Assembly: GCA_030529305.1 (NCBI GenBank)
Contig: JAUMXD010000052.1
Span: forward strand, 1 to 10,458
Direction: 5' to 3'
DNA from: Allobrachymonas sp.
GTDB lineage: Bacteria > Pseudomonadota > Gammaproteobacteria > Burkholderiales > Burkholderiaceae
DNA length: 10,458 nucleotides
Part shown: positions 1 through 6,915 of the stretch, one piece after another
How positions within the stretch are numbered: position 1 is the first letter of the stretch
Layout: the number at the start of each line of letters is the position of its first letter
Position numbers and translations under genes: made by a program
The notes under the pieces: generated by a model
Told to the model about the DNA's origin: nothing
The model's database searches: none
What the model saw: the letters and a program-made list of their open reading frames with translations, nothing else

Positions 1-224
1 TCAATAAATCGGCCGTGACCGAGCACGAGGACCTGAGCTACAACATGCGCCGCACTGAAGTGCGCAGCCGTGCGGCCGATTCGCATTTGGGGCACGTTTT
101 TCCAGATGGCCCGCGCGACAAAGGTGGCCTGCGCTACTGCATCAATGGTGTGAGCCTGCGCTTCATTCCCCTGGCGCAGATGGATGCTGAAGGCTACGGC
201 CACCTGAAATCGCTGGTGCGTTAA
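1..224 (+). CDS. msrB: Peptide-methionine (R)-S-oxide reductase, 3' end (partial)
   Basis: This is the C-terminal 73 codons of a methionine sulfoxide reductase B; the reading frame enters at base 3 and the 5' part lies outside the window. MsrB reduces the R-epimer of methionine sulfoxide in proteins, normally using thioredoxin, and repairs oxidised proteins. The fragment carries the family's active-site signatures: [12 protein letters not shown], and [14 protein letters not shown] with the catalytic cysteine in RYCIN. It ends in TAA, and a strong terminator follows about 20 bases later, so it is the last gene of its transcript. The zinc-binding CxxC pairs found in many MsrB proteins would lie upstream and cannot be checked for most of the protein. 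Confidence 0.95.
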   Translation, partial: NKSAVTEHEDLSYNMRRTEVRSRAADSHLGHVFPDGPRDKGGLRYCINGVSLRFIPLAQMDAEGYGHLKSLVR

Positions 225-244
225 TTACATCGCCCGGCCCAAGC

Positions 245-275
245 AAGAGCCAGCCCTGCGCTGGCTCTTTTTTTT
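245..275 (+). terminator. Rho-independent terminator of msrB
   Basis: A perfect 7-bp stem (GAGCCAG at 247-253, CTGGCTC at 261-267) has a 7-base loop and is followed directly by a run of eight T. Flanking AA/TT can extend the stem. It lies 20 bases after the msrB stop codon. Confidence 0.93.
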
Positions 276-387
276 GTGGCCTTACTGGCTGTGGTTGATG
301 TGCTCAGGGCAATCCTGATCGGCGGCGGATAATGCGAAGGCTTTTGTGTGGCTTACGGCCTCTTTTTGCTGATTGCTTGTTTTCCTC

Positions 388-1203
388 ATGCCTTTATTCG
401 ATTCATCTGCCCCGGCCCCGTACTTTTTGGCGATCGATACCAGCACCGAAGTGCTCAGCATCGCCCTGGGCACTGGCGCATCGGCCCGCGATTCATCGCC
501 GCCCCTGTGGCAATACACGGGCGCAGGCGGCAGCCACTCGTCGGCCACGCTGATACCCGAAGCCATGCGCTTGCTCGCGCAAGCGGGTTTGCGCTTGCAA
601 GATGTGCTGGCGCTGGTGGTGGGCATTGGGCCGGGCTCTTTCACGGGCCTGCGCACTGCCTGCGCTGTGGCGCAAGGCTTGGCCTTGGGCGCGGGCACGC
701 CCGTGTTGCCCATTAGCACCCTGTTGGCCGTGGCCGAAGATTGGCGCGCGCGGCAGGCCGCGCAGCAGGCGCAAGGCCGGGTGTGGGCACTGCTGGATGC
801 GCGCATGGATGAAATCTACGCCGCCTGCTGGCAGTGGCGCAGCGATGCGGCGCAGCTTGCCCATGCTGCCGTGCAATGGCAATGCGTGCAGGCGCCGGTG
901 CTGGTCGCGCCCGAAGACCTGCTGGCCCTGCCGGGCTGGCAAGCAGAGGACGCCTGGGCGGGCAATGTGCAAGCCGTGTATGGGCAGCGCTTGCCCCGGC
1001 CGGTCAAAACGGTGATAGGGGCTGCCATGCCCACGGCTGCAGCCTTGCTGCGCCTGGCGCCTGCCTTGTGGCAACAAGGCGCAGCGGTGGATGCCGCCTT
1101 GCTGCTGCCGCACTACGTGCGCGACAAGGTGGCGCAAACCACGGCCGAGCGAGCCGCTGAACGGGCGGCCGCACAAGCTGCGGCTGCTCAAGCGCAGGGC
1201 TGA
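388..1203 (+). CDS. tsaB: tRNA threonylcarbamoyladenosine (t6A) biosynthesis protein TsaB
   Basis: TsaB is an ASKHA-fold pseudo-kinase. With TsaD and TsaE it transfers the threonylcarbamoyl group (made by TsaC) to A37 of ANN-decoding tRNAs, acting as the dimer partner of TsaD in the cytoplasm. The N-terminal strand AIDTSTEVLSIAL (about residues 15-27) and GPGSFTGLR (81-89, inside GIGPGSFTGLRTACAVAQGLALG) are typical. I chose the ATG at 388, giving 271 residues; an in-frame TTG at 373 would add five residues, and no strong Shine-Dalgarno is visible for either. A GATAAT box at 328-333 may be the -10 of its promoter, but no good -35 is seen. The protein ends in an alanine/glutamine-rich tail (AERAAERAAAQAAAAQAQG). 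rimI follows after 54 bases, an arrangement common in proteobacteria. Confidence 0.93.
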   Translation: MPLFDSSAPAPYFLAIDTSTEVLSIALGTGASARDSSPPLWQYTGAGGSHSSATLIPEAMRLLAQAGLRLQDVLALVVGIGPGSFTGLRTACAVAQGLALGAGTPVLPISTLLAVAEDWRARQAAQQAQGRVWALLDARMDEIYAACWQWRSDAAQLAHAAVQWQCVQAPVLVAPEDLLALPGWQAEDAWAGNVQAVYGQRLPRPVKTVIGAAMPTAAALLRLAPALWQQGAAVDAALLLPHYVRDKVAQTTAERAAERAAAQAAAAQAQG

Positions 1204-1257
1204 TGCATACCCGCTTGTTTCGCGTTTGAAGGTCGCATCTGAACGCCGCAGCTGAAT

Positions 1258-1818
1258 ATGGCAAGCGAATCTCCCCAGCCATCGCCCCCTGCTGCTCGGC
1301 CAGCTGATTCGGTCGCTGGTGGTGCATATGGCCCAGCGTATTACTTCGCCCCCGCTTGCGAGGCAGATTTGGATGCCATCCTGCACGTGGAGCAAGCGGC
1401 TTACCCCTTGCCTTGGTCGCGCGAGAGCCTGCGCGACATTTTGTTGCGGCAGGGCAGCCAGTGTGGTGATTACGTGATGCAGCTGCTGTGGTCGCAGCCT
1501 GCGACTGGGCCGGCCGTGTTGCAGGGCTATTTCATTGCGCTGCTGGGCTTTGAAGAAATGCACCTGCTCAATCTGGCGGTGCACCCGACCTTTCAGGGGC
1601 AGGGCTGTGCCGTGCTGCTCTTGCAGCGGCTGCGCCATTGCGCCTGTGCCTATGGCGCGCACACCCTGTGGCTGGAGGTGCGCGAAAGCAACCAGCGCGC
1701 ACGCGCCTTGTACCAGCGCTTTGGCTTTGCCGAGGTGAGTGTGCGCCCCAACTACTACCCCACGCCATCGGGCGGGCGCGAGCACGCGGTGGTGATGCAG
1801 TTGCCGCTGCTGGGTTGA
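1258..1818 (+). CDS. rimI: Ribosomal-protein-alanine N-acetyltransferase RimI (GNAT family)
   Basis: RimI acetylates the N-terminal alanine of ribosomal protein S18 using acetyl-CoA. The GNAT fold is readable: substrate region IEQAAYPLPW-like at about residues 44-53 (VEQAAYPLPW), acetyl-CoA motif A at 106-122 (LAVHPTFQGQGCAVLLL, with the Q-x-x-G-x-G/A type loop), motif B LEVRESNQRARALYQRFGF at 139-157, and a closing RPNYYPTP...HAVVMQL segment. At 186 residues it is longer than the roughly 150 usual for RimI. The excess is a proline/alanine-rich N-terminal stretch of about 27 residues, so the annotated ATG may be correct with a disordered extension. No convincing internal start or Shine-Dalgarno settles this. 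Its position directly after tsaB supports RimI over a generic acetyltransferase. Confidence 0.9.
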   Translation: MASESPQPSPPAARPADSVAGGAYGPAYYFAPACEADLDAILHVEQAAYPLPWSRESLRDILLRQGSQCGDYVMQLLWSQPATGPAVLQGYFIALLGFEEMHLLNLAVHPTFQGQGCAVLLLQRLRHCACAYGAHTLWLEVRESNQRARALYQRFGFAEVSVRPNYYPTPSGGREHAVVMQLPLLG

Positions 1819-1828
1819 GGGCGCGCGG

Positions 1829-1871
1829 CGGCTGGCGACACCAGCGCTGACAAGCTGGGGCAGCCGTTTTT
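1829..1871 (+). terminator. Possible terminator after the tsaB-rimI unit
   Basis: An outer stem CGGCTG (1829-1834) with CAGCCG (1861-1866) runs straight into five T. The 26-base interior can form a further CAGC/GCTG stem. It is weaker and looser than the other terminators here, but it sits 10 bases after the rimI stop codon. Confidence 0.4.
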
Positions 1872-1982
1872 GATGGCAGATGGCGCTTGGCAGCATCCGT
1901 GCGCTGTGCTTGGTTGTAGGGCTACTTAGGGTATGCCAAGCAAAAGCCAGTTCCCTGCTGGTGGAAAGCCGTGCGCCGAACC

Positions 1983-2009
1983 TTGACGGCATGCGAGCTG
2001 TGCAACAAT
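1983..2009 (+). promoter_or_regulatory. Candidate maeB promoter
   Basis: TTGACG at 1983-1988 matches the sigma-70 -35 box at five of six positions. AACAAT at 2004-2009 is a weak -10 with a 15-base spacer, which is short. A start near 2016 would give a leader of about 70 bases containing the hairpin at 2025-2060. This is inference from consensus only. Confidence 0.35.
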
Positions 2010-2024
2010 CGTTGCTGACTGTTA

Positions 2025-2060
2025 AGCCCTTGGCCGCTGCATGGGTGCGGCGCAAGGGCT
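2025..2060 (+). promoter_or_regulatory. Stable hairpin in the maeB leader
   Basis: AGCCCTTG (2025-2032) pairs perfectly with CAAGGGCT (2053-2060), and GCCGC (2033-2037) continues the stem with GCGGC (2047-2051). The single bulged base is G2052 and the loop has nine bases. The result is about 13 bp, ending 28 bases before the maeB ATG. No T-run follows, so it is not a standard terminator. It could protect the mRNA 5' end or act as a cis-regulatory element. Confidence 0.55.
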
Positions 2061-2088
2061 GCGTTGGAATATTTGAGGAACCGCAGCC

Positions 2089-4410
2089 ATGACGACAGAA
2101 AGCCAGATGGAGCCGAGTGAACTCGCCTTGCGCGAGGCCGCGTTTGAATATCACCGCCTGGGCTCACCCGGCAAAATTTCCATCCACCCCACCAAGCCCT
2201 TGGCCAATCAGCGTGATCTGAGCTTGGCCTATTCGCCGGGCGTGGCCTACCCCTGCCTGGCGATTCAGGCCGACCCCAGCCAAGCCGCTGAATACACAGC
2301 GCGCGGCAATCTGGTGGGGGTGGTCACCAACGGCACGGCCGTGCTGGGCCTGGGCGACATCGGCCCGCTGGCGGGCAAGCCGGTGATGGAAGGCAAGGGC
2401 TGCCTCTTCAAGAAATTTGCCGATATCGACGTGTTCGACATCGAGCTGGACGAACGCGACCCCGACAAGCTCGTGGACATCATCGCCGCGCTGGAGCCCA
2501 CGCTGGGCGGCGTCAACCTCGAAGACATCAAGGCGCCCGAATGCTTCTACATCGAGAAGAAGCTGCGCGAGCGCATGAACATCCCCGTCTTTCACGACGA
2601 TCAGCACGGCACCGCCATCATCTCGGGCGCGGCCCTGCTCAACGGGTTGGAACTGGTGGGCAAAGACATTGCCCAGGTCAAAGTCGCCGTGAGCGGTGCG
2701 GGCGCGGCTGCCATTGCCTGCCTGGACGTGATGGTGGGCCTGGGCCTGCGGCGCGAGAACATCTACGTGTGCGATTCCAAGGGCGTGATTTACCAAGGCC
2801 GCCCCGGCACGCTGGACGAATCCAAGGCCCGCTATGCGCAGCAAACCGATGCCCGCACCCTGGCCGACGTGGTGCGCGGGGCCGATGTGTTTCTGGGCTG
2901 CTCCACCAAGGGCGTGCTCACGGGCGAGATGGTCAAGACCATGGCCGACAGGCCCGTGATTCTGGCGCTGGCCAACCCCGAGCCGGAGATTCGTCCCGAA
3001 GAAGCCAAGGCCGCGCGGCCCGACTGCATCATCGCCACCGGCCGGTCGGACTATCCGAACCAGGTCAACAACGTGCTGTGCTTTCCCTACATCTTCCGTG
3101 GCGCGTTGGATTGCGGTGCCACCTGCATCACTGACGAGATGAAACTGGCCTGCGTGCGCGAAATTGCTGCGCTGGCCAAGATGGAAATCAGCGACGAAGT
3201 GGCGCAAGCCTATATGGGGCAAGAGCTGCGCTTCGGCCCCGACTACATCATCCCCAAACCCTTCGATTCGCGCCTGATTTTGCGCATTGCCCCTGCGGTG
3301 GCGCGTGCGGCAAAAGAATCGGGTGTGGCCACCCGCCCCATTGAGGATTTGCAGGCCTATCGCGAAAACTTGAGCACGCGCGTGACGCACACAGGGCTTT
3401 TCATGCGGCCCGTGTTTCTGGCAGCCAAAAATGCTTCCGATCCGGCCAAGCGCGTGATCTATGCCGAAGGCGAGGAGCCGCGCGTGCTGCGCGCTGCGCA
3501 AATGGCGCTGGACGAAGGCATTGCCCGACCCTTCCTCATCGGCCGGCCCGATGTGATTCAGCGCCGTATTGAAGAGCTGGGCTTGCACATCCGCGTGGGC
3601 GAAGACATCGGCATTCTCGATCCGCGCAACAACCCGCATTACTTCAGCTATGCCGAGAAGTACCACGAGATCATGGGCCGCGAAGGCCTGTCGCCCGAAG
3701 GGGCCAAAGCCGCCGTCAACCGCAACCACACCGTGATTGCTGCGCTGGCCGTGCACATGGGCGATGCCGATGCCATGATCTGCGGCCTGCATGGCAACTT
3801 CGACCAGCACCTGCAAATCGTGCGCGATGTGATCGGGCTGGAGCCAGGCGCGGCCAACTTTGCTGCGCTCAGCGCCGTGCTACTCGAAAAGCACACCCTT
3901 TTCATCACCGACACTTACGTCAATGAAAACCCCAGCGCCGAAGAGCTGGCCGACATCGCACGCATGGCGGCCATCAAGGTGCAGCGCTTTGGCATCACGC
4001 CGCGCGTGGCTTTCCTTTCGCACTCGAACTTTGGCAGCAGCAAGCGTTCCAGCGCGCTCAAAATGCGCCGTGCGCACGACATCTTCCGCACCCTGGCGCC
4101 GCATATCTCCAGCGAGGGCGAGCTGCAAGGCGACAGCGCGCTGGATGCCCAACTGCGCAACGCCCGCCTCTCGTCCAATCAGCTGGAAGGCAGCGCCAAT
4201 CTCTTGGTCTGCCCCAATCTGGATGCAGCCAATATTCTGTTCAACGTGCTCAAGGTCACGGGTGGCAAGGGTCTGACCATTGGCCCCACCTTGTTGGGGG
4301 CCAACGCCAGCGTGCACATCCTCACGCCCTCGTCCAGCATGCGGCGTATCCTGAACCAAACGGCCATCGCCGTAGCCAGCGCCGAAGCACGGCGGGGCGA
4401 AGCCTGCTGA
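2089..4410 (+). CDS. maeB: NADP-dependent malic enzyme with C-terminal phosphotransacetylase-like domain
   Basis: This enzyme oxidatively decarboxylates malate to pyruvate and CO2, normally with NADP+, supplying NADPH and pyruvate during growth on organic acids. The malic enzyme N-terminal domain includes [16 protein letters not shown] (44-59) and [16 protein letters not shown] (89-104), followed by [15 protein letters not shown] (110-124) and [10 protein letters not shown] (167-176), which holds metal/substrate residues. The NAD(P)-binding domain has [12 protein letters not shown] (201-212). From about residue 440 a phosphotransacetylase-like domain runs to the end ([21 protein letters not shown] near 725-744). 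In the known family this domain is regulatory, responding to acetyl-CoA, rather than an active acetyltransferase. The 773-residue length fits the two-domain MaeB class. A GAGGA Shine-Dalgarno at 2075-2079 supports the ATG. The gene appears monocistronic, with its own leader and terminator. Confidence 0.96.
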   Translation: MTTESQMEPSELALREAAFEYHRLGSPGKISIHPTKPLANQRDLSLAYSPGVAYPCLAIQADPSQAAEYTARGNLVGVVTNGTAVLGLGDIGPLAGKPVMEGKGCLFKKFADIDVFDIELDERDPDKLVDIIAALEPTLGGVNLEDIKAPECFYIEKKLRERMNIPVFHDDQHGTAIISGAALLNGLELVGKDIAQVKVAVSGAGAAAIACLDVMVGLGLRRENIYVCDSKGVIYQGRPGTLDESKARYAQQTDARTLADVVRGADVFLGCSTKGVLTGEMVKTMADRPVILALANPEPEIRPEEAKAARPDCIIATGRSDYPNQVNNVLCFPYIFRGALDCGATCITDEMKLACVREIAALAKMEISDEVAQAYMGQELRFGPDYIIPKPFDSRLILRIAPAVARAAKESGVATRPIEDLQAYRENLSTRVTHTGLFMRPVFLAAKNASDPAKRVIYAEGEEPRVLRAAQMALDEGIARPFLIGRPDVIQRRIEELGLHIRVGEDIGILDPRNNPHYFSYAEKYHEIMGREGLSPEGAKAAVNRNHTVIAALAVHMGDADAMICGLHGNFDQHLQIVRDVIGLEPGAANFAALSAVLLEKHTLFITDTYVNENPSAEELADIARMAAIKVQRFGITPRVAFLSHSNFGSSKRSSALKMRRAHDIFRTLAPHISSEGELQGDSALDAQLRNARLSSNQLEGSANLLVCPNLDAANILFNVLKVTGGKGLTIGPTLLGANASVHILTPSSSMRRILNQTAIAVASAEARRGEAC

Positions 4411-4420
4411 ACGTTAAGAA

Positions 4421-4451
4421 GCGGGCAAGCACTGTCGCCGAGCATGCCCGC
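4421..4451. promoter_or_regulatory. Hairpin 1 in the maeB 3' region
   Basis: GCGGGCAAGC (4421-4430) pairs with GCATGCCCGC (4442-4451) with one mismatch, leaving an 11-base loop. It lies ten bases after the maeB stop codon and has no T-run. It is the first of three consecutive hairpins before the end of the maeB transcript. Confidence 0.45.
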
Positions 4452-4478
4452 AGCCAGTGGCTTGGGTGCTTGCTGTCT

Positions 4479-4499
4479 GGCTTGAAACAAACTCAAGCC
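4479..4499. promoter_or_regulatory. Hairpin 2 in the maeB 3' region
   Basis: GGCTTGA (4479-4485) and TCAAGCC (4493-4499) form a perfect 7-bp stem with loop AACAAAC. It stands four bases before the terminator hairpin. The role is unknown. Confidence 0.45.
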
Positions 4500-4503
4500 A
4501 TGA

Positions 4504-4534
4504 AAAAAGCCCAGCAGAAGCTGCTGGGCTTTTT
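4504..4534. terminator. Bidirectional terminator between maeB and the Spy-like gene
   Basis: The stem AAAAAGCCCAGCAG / CTGCTGGGCTTTTT (14 bp) has a 3-base loop AAG. Because both arms end in A- or T-tracts, it reads as a rho-independent terminator in both directions. It serves maeB (+) and the convergent gene at 4600-5067 (-). Confidence 0.93.
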
Positions 4535-4540
4535 GTTGGG

Positions 4541-4573
4541 GGCCTGATCGCAATCAGGCAGCCCCATCAGGCC
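4541..4573 (-). promoter_or_regulatory. Alternative hairpins in the 3' UTR of the Spy-like gene
   Basis: GGCCTGAT (4541-4548) can pair either with ATCAGGC at 4553-4559 (7 bp, loop CGCA, using 4542-4548) or with ATCAGGCC at 4566-4573 (8 bp). The two pairings exclude each other. The segment lies between the stop codon of the minus-strand gene (4600) and its terminator, so it would be in that transcript's 3' UTR. Confidence 0.4.
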
Positions 4574-4599
4574 ACCGCCTTGGCAATCAAATCGGCTAC

Positions 4600-5067
4600 T
4601 TACTTCTTCTTGCCGCTGGCTTTGCCTTTGGCAGCGGCGGGCGCTTGTTGTTGGGGTGCGCGCTCGGCCGTCATGTCGTCAAAAGTCTTTTTCTGGTTGG
4701 CGTCCAGCGCGTTGTACAGAGCCACCGAAGCGTCAAAGCGGCCGAACAAGAAGTTGTTCTGCTCGGTGTGCAGCTTTTTCAAAAAGGCTACGCGCTCGGG
4801 TGTTTTCATGGCATTGAACTGATCGGCTGTGGGCGTTTGCGAGGGGCGGAAATCCGTAGTGTAAGCCGCCACGTATTTTTGCCAAACCGCTTCTTGCGCC
4901 GGGGTGATTTTCAAATCGGCTTTCATCATGTCGATGGGGTTGGCCGCAACATTGGCAGCGGGCGCGGCCGCGCCTTGCTGGGCAAAAGCCGCAGGGGCAG
5001 CACCCAAAGCGCCCAACAAGGCGATGGCGGCAACAGGCTTGGCAAGCAGTTTGAAAGTGGGGTTCAC
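4600..5067 (-). CDS. Secreted Spy/CpxP-like (LTXXQ-type) periplasmic protein
   Basis: This 155-residue exported protein has a signal peptide at about 1-29 (basic start, hydrophobic VAAIALLGALGAAPAAFA, cleavage after AFA before QQ). The mature part is mostly helical with two LTXXQ-like motifs, ITPAQEAVWQKY (54-65) and LDANQKKTFDDM (121-132). That spacing is typical of the Spy/CpxP family of small periplasmic chaperones and envelope-stress proteins. It ends in a low-complexity, lysine-rich tail (AAAKGKASGKKK), which is unusual for Spy itself. The start is GTG at 5067; an AGGA Shine-Dalgarno at 5075-5078 with a 7-base gap supports it. It is convergent with maeB and appears monocistronic. Chaperone activity is inferred from family resemblance only, and sequence identity to E. 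coli Spy would be low. Confidence 0.75.
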   Translation of the reverse strand: MNPTFKLLAKPVAAIALLGALGAAPAAFAQQGAAAPAANVAANPIDMMKADLKITPAQEAVWQKYVAAYTTDFRPSQTPTADQFNAMKTPERVAFLKKLHTEQNNFLFGRFDASVALYNALDANQKKTFDDMTAERAPQQQAPAAAKGKASGKKK

Positions 5068-5219
5068 AGGCAGATCCTTTCTTGTGGACTAAGTTTGTGG
5101 GCCAAATTAAATTGCCCAATGCAAAAGCTCAGCTGCGCACCATAGCACAGCCTGCCCCGAAGGTAAGGCTTGCCGCAGTGCGCTTCAATGCCTGACTGCG
5201 CCTATTTTGTAAGGGGCTG

Positions 5220-5310
5220 TTCACGCTTGCATTGAAAACGGCAGCAAAAACAAACCGAAAAAACAAATCTGCAAGCAAAGCGAAAACATAAAACAAAAGC
5301 GCAAAAGAAA
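5220..5310. other. A-rich spacer between the Spy-like gene and the rpsT terminator
   Basis: The interval between the Spy-like start (5067) and the rpsT stop (5405) has no supportable gene. Within it, 5233-5310 is strongly A-rich on the + strand with repeated short A-tracts (such as AAAAAACAAA and AAAACATAAAACAAAAG), unlike the G+C-rich surroundings. It lies just beyond the rpsT terminator. It may also help form the upstream region of the Spy-like gene, but I see no convincing -35/-10 pair for that gene. Confidence 0.4.
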
Positions 5311-5333
5311 AAACCGCCCAAAGGCGGTTTTTT
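5308..5333. terminator. Terminator of rpsT (bidirectional sequence)
   Basis: AAAAAACCGCC (5308-5318) and GGCGGTTTTTT (5323-5333) form an 11-bp stem with loop CAAA. Read on the minus strand it follows rpsT by about 70 bases and ends in a T-run. On the + strand it also ends in six T. Confidence 0.93.
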
Positions 5334-5404
5334 GCAATCTGCTGGCAGCGCACCCATTCAAACGGGCAGCCACATGCAAGGCATGCGGCCGGGCTGGCCT
5401 GAAA

Positions 5405-5698
5405 TCAGGCGTTGGCCAAAGCCTTGACTTTGGCAGAGAGGCGGCTCTTGTCGCGAGCGGCCTTGTTCTTGTGGAAGATGCCTTTGTCGGCAATCGTGTC
5501 CACCACCGATTGCATCTTGCCGAACAGCTCTTGCGCCTTGGCTTTGTCGCCAGCGGCCACGGCTTTTTCGACGTTCTTGACGGCGGTGCGGTATTTGGAG
5601 CGCAGCGAAGTATTGGCTGCATTCAGTTTGATGTTCTGGCGGGCGCGTTTGCGGCCGGATGCCAGGCGGGGGCTTTTTTGCGGTTTGGCTGATGCCAT
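5405..5698 (-). CDS. rpsT: 30S ribosomal protein S20
   Basis: S20 is a primary 16S rRNA-binding protein of the small subunit that helps early 30S assembly. The 97-residue sequence is recognisable from its N-terminus ([20 protein letters not shown]) and from [37 protein letters not shown], and the C-terminal [20 protein letters not shown] motif. It is very basic, as expected. An AAGGA Shine-Dalgarno lies about nine bases before the ATG at 5698, and a TATAAT box is at 5744-5749 on the same strand. The gene is monocistronic with a strong terminator. In many betaproteobacteria rpsT stands next to a divergent murJ (from memory); here the upstream side carries an IS relic and a sugar transferase instead. 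Confidence 0.97.
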   Translation of the reverse strand: MASAKPQKSPRLASGRKRARQNIKLNAANTSLRSKYRTAVKNVEKAVAAGDKAKAQELFGKMQSVVDTIADKGIFHKNKAARDKSRLSAKVKALANA

Positions 5699-5743
5699 GA
5701 TCTGTATTCCTTGTGTTGGCGGATGTTGTCAGCAGAACTGCGG

Positions 5744-5749
5744 ATTATA
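5744..5749 (-). promoter_or_regulatory. -10 box of the rpsT promoter
   Basis: Read on the minus strand this is a perfect TATAAT, 45 bases upstream of the rpsT ATG. The expected start site near 5737 gives a leader of roughly 38 bases. The -35 region is poor (no TTGACA match at 16-18 bases), which may mean reliance on an UP element or activator. Confidence 0.65.
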
Positions 5750-6045
5750 GCCTTGACCTGCGTAATTAGCAGCCTCGCCTGCCCATTTACGCGTCAGCCC
5801 GTGCTTTTTCTTTCCTTGTTTACTTGCTTTTTTCTTGCGCGATTTCATTGTTTTTAAATCGCATCTGGCTGCGGCCCTATGCAGTACCCTGCCTGCCCAG
5901 TGCTGCAGGCCAGTCTGCCGTGCATTGCCTAGGGTCTGCTTTGTTGCTTCGCAAATGACCGGAGTCTGAGCCCTCTTGTTCGCAGCTTGCGGTTTAAGTG
6001 CGTAAGTGCGGGTTTACCATTTGCAGCAAATGGCAACGATCGTTA
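5750..6045. other. Gene-free stretch between rpsT and the IS relic
   Basis: No coding region is supportable here. The near end holds the rpsT promoter, followed by a T-rich patch (about 5808-5865). Two small structures stand out: a perfect inverted repeat CCATTTG-CAG-CAAATGG at 6017-6033, 12 bases outside the IS end, and a TAGGGTCTG at 5930-5938 that repeats the outer end of the IS relic (6044-6052). Otherwise I see nothing. Confidence 0.5.
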
Positions 6046-6678
6046 GGGTCTGTTGAAATCGCTGGGAATAGATCACAGCAGCAGCCAAGCAGATGGCTGC
6101 GGAGAAGCTGCTGCTGTTCTTGTGGCTGCGCATGGCAATGCGCTTGAACCCCTTGAGCTTGCCAAAGAAGTTCTCTACCAGATAGATGACGCCAGCGGTA
6201 CATGTATTTATCAATGGCAAGCCGCTTGCGCCGAGCAGGCATCTGCGAGATCACCACTTCGCTGCCCGCTTCTCAAGCGCTTGAATCAACCAGTTGGCAT
6301 TGGACGCCTTGCCGGCCTGCAGTGCTTAAACCCGATATCATTGATCAGCTTCTTTGCACCCTTGCCGTAGAGGTGAATCTTCACGATCGTGGCGTCGGCC
6401 ATGGCGTACTTCATGTCAAGCTCATCGCTGAGTGCATCGAAGGGCCTGTGAAACACGTCGGCTTTGACTTGGTCACGAAATCGCTTGAAGAAGGTGTTTT
6501 ATTCGCCGAGCTCTGCAGGCAAATCGCGCCATGGACTGCCTGTTTGCACAATCCGCTGCACGGCTTCGACAACAGGCGCTTGCTCGATCTCGCCCTGCAT
6601 CGCCAAGCTTGTCAAGGCGATTTTGAGCCATCAATTCCCACTGTCTGTCACTCCATGCTCTTCTTTCTGTGACAGCAT
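6046..6678 (-). pseudogene. IS5-family transposase, degraded
   Basis: Reading down the minus strand, blocks of an IS5-type transposase appear in order but in different frames. They are WSDRQWELMAQ near 6655-6620, then VVEAVQRIVQTGSPWRDLPAELGE followed by an in-frame TAA where the family has tryptophan (…GKWNT…), then NTFFKRFRDQVKADVF and YAMADATIVKIHLYGKGAKK with the first catalytic Asp. A jump leads to LINDIGFK, then KASNANWLIQALEKRAAK, VVISQMPARRKRLAIDKYMYRWRHL, and VENFFGKLKGFKRIAM with the catalytic Glu near the C-terminus. The second catalytic Asp (ADKAFD in relatives) reads AGKASN. At least three frameshifts, one nonsense codon, an internal deletion and a lost catalytic residue make it certainly inactive. 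An ATG at 6678 may mark the old start. Confidence 0.88.
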
Positions 6679-6720
6679 TGGTGCAATGTTCACAGCGGCA
6701 TCTGGTTTTTTGACAGGCTC
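6046..6720 (-). mobile_element. IS5-family insertion sequence relic (internally deleted)
   Basis: The left end GGGTCTGTTGAAATC (from 6046) and the reverse complement of the right end, GAGCCTGTCAAAAAA (from 6720), match at about nine of the first 13 positions, as worn terminal inverted repeats would. A TA dinucleotide flanks each side (6044-6045 and 6721-6722), consistent with a 2-bp target duplication. Between them, in several minus-strand frames, are segments of an IS5-type DDE transposase. At 675 bp it is shorter than intact relatives, which I recall as roughly 0.83-0.95 kb. The gap in the transposase suggests about 150 bp lost from the middle. Confidence 0.8.
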
Positions 6721-6915
6721 TAGAATGCGCTTGCCATTGGTTCGAAGCCTTTGCAAGCGTAGCGCTTGGACGGCATGGATGAACAAATGGGGCTGGTGTT
6801 TCGATGCGGGGCGGCGGCTCAATGCCTGGTGCCTGCGCCATCTGCCGCGTCAATCAGGGGATGACGGCCGTGCCTCAACCATCTCTGGCCCCAATAAACA
6901 AGGACAATAGCGGCC
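6721..6915. other. Spacer upstream of the sugar transferase
   Basis: There is no gene here. It contains a perfect 7-bp inverted repeat CGCTTGC (6728-6734) / GCAAGCG (6753-6759) immediately inside from the IS end. AGGA at 6901-6904 is the likely ribosome-binding site of the next gene. No clear sigma-70 promoter is visible. Confidence 0.4.

Noticed and set aside
493..2154. A 553-codon open frame on the minus strand opposite tsaB and rimI
   Set aside because: The translation is low-complexity and rich in His, Gln and Arg, with no recognisable domain. It is the antisense shadow of two well-recognised genes in G+C-rich DNA.
2164..3816. A 550-codon open frame on the minus strand opposite maeB
   Set aside because: It matches no family I know and mirrors the codon pattern of maeB on the other strand. 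It has no credible ribosome-binding site.
6202..6672. A + strand open frame of 156 codons across the IS relic
   Set aside because: It is the antisense of ordered IS5 transposase fragments, which read clearly on the minus strand.
6739..6749. GGTTCGAAGCC, resembling a tRNA T-arm, next to the IS relic
   Set aside because: The flanking bases do not form a full T-stem, and no acceptor stem, anticodon arm or CCA end is visible, so neither a tRNA gene nor a tRNA att fragment is supported.
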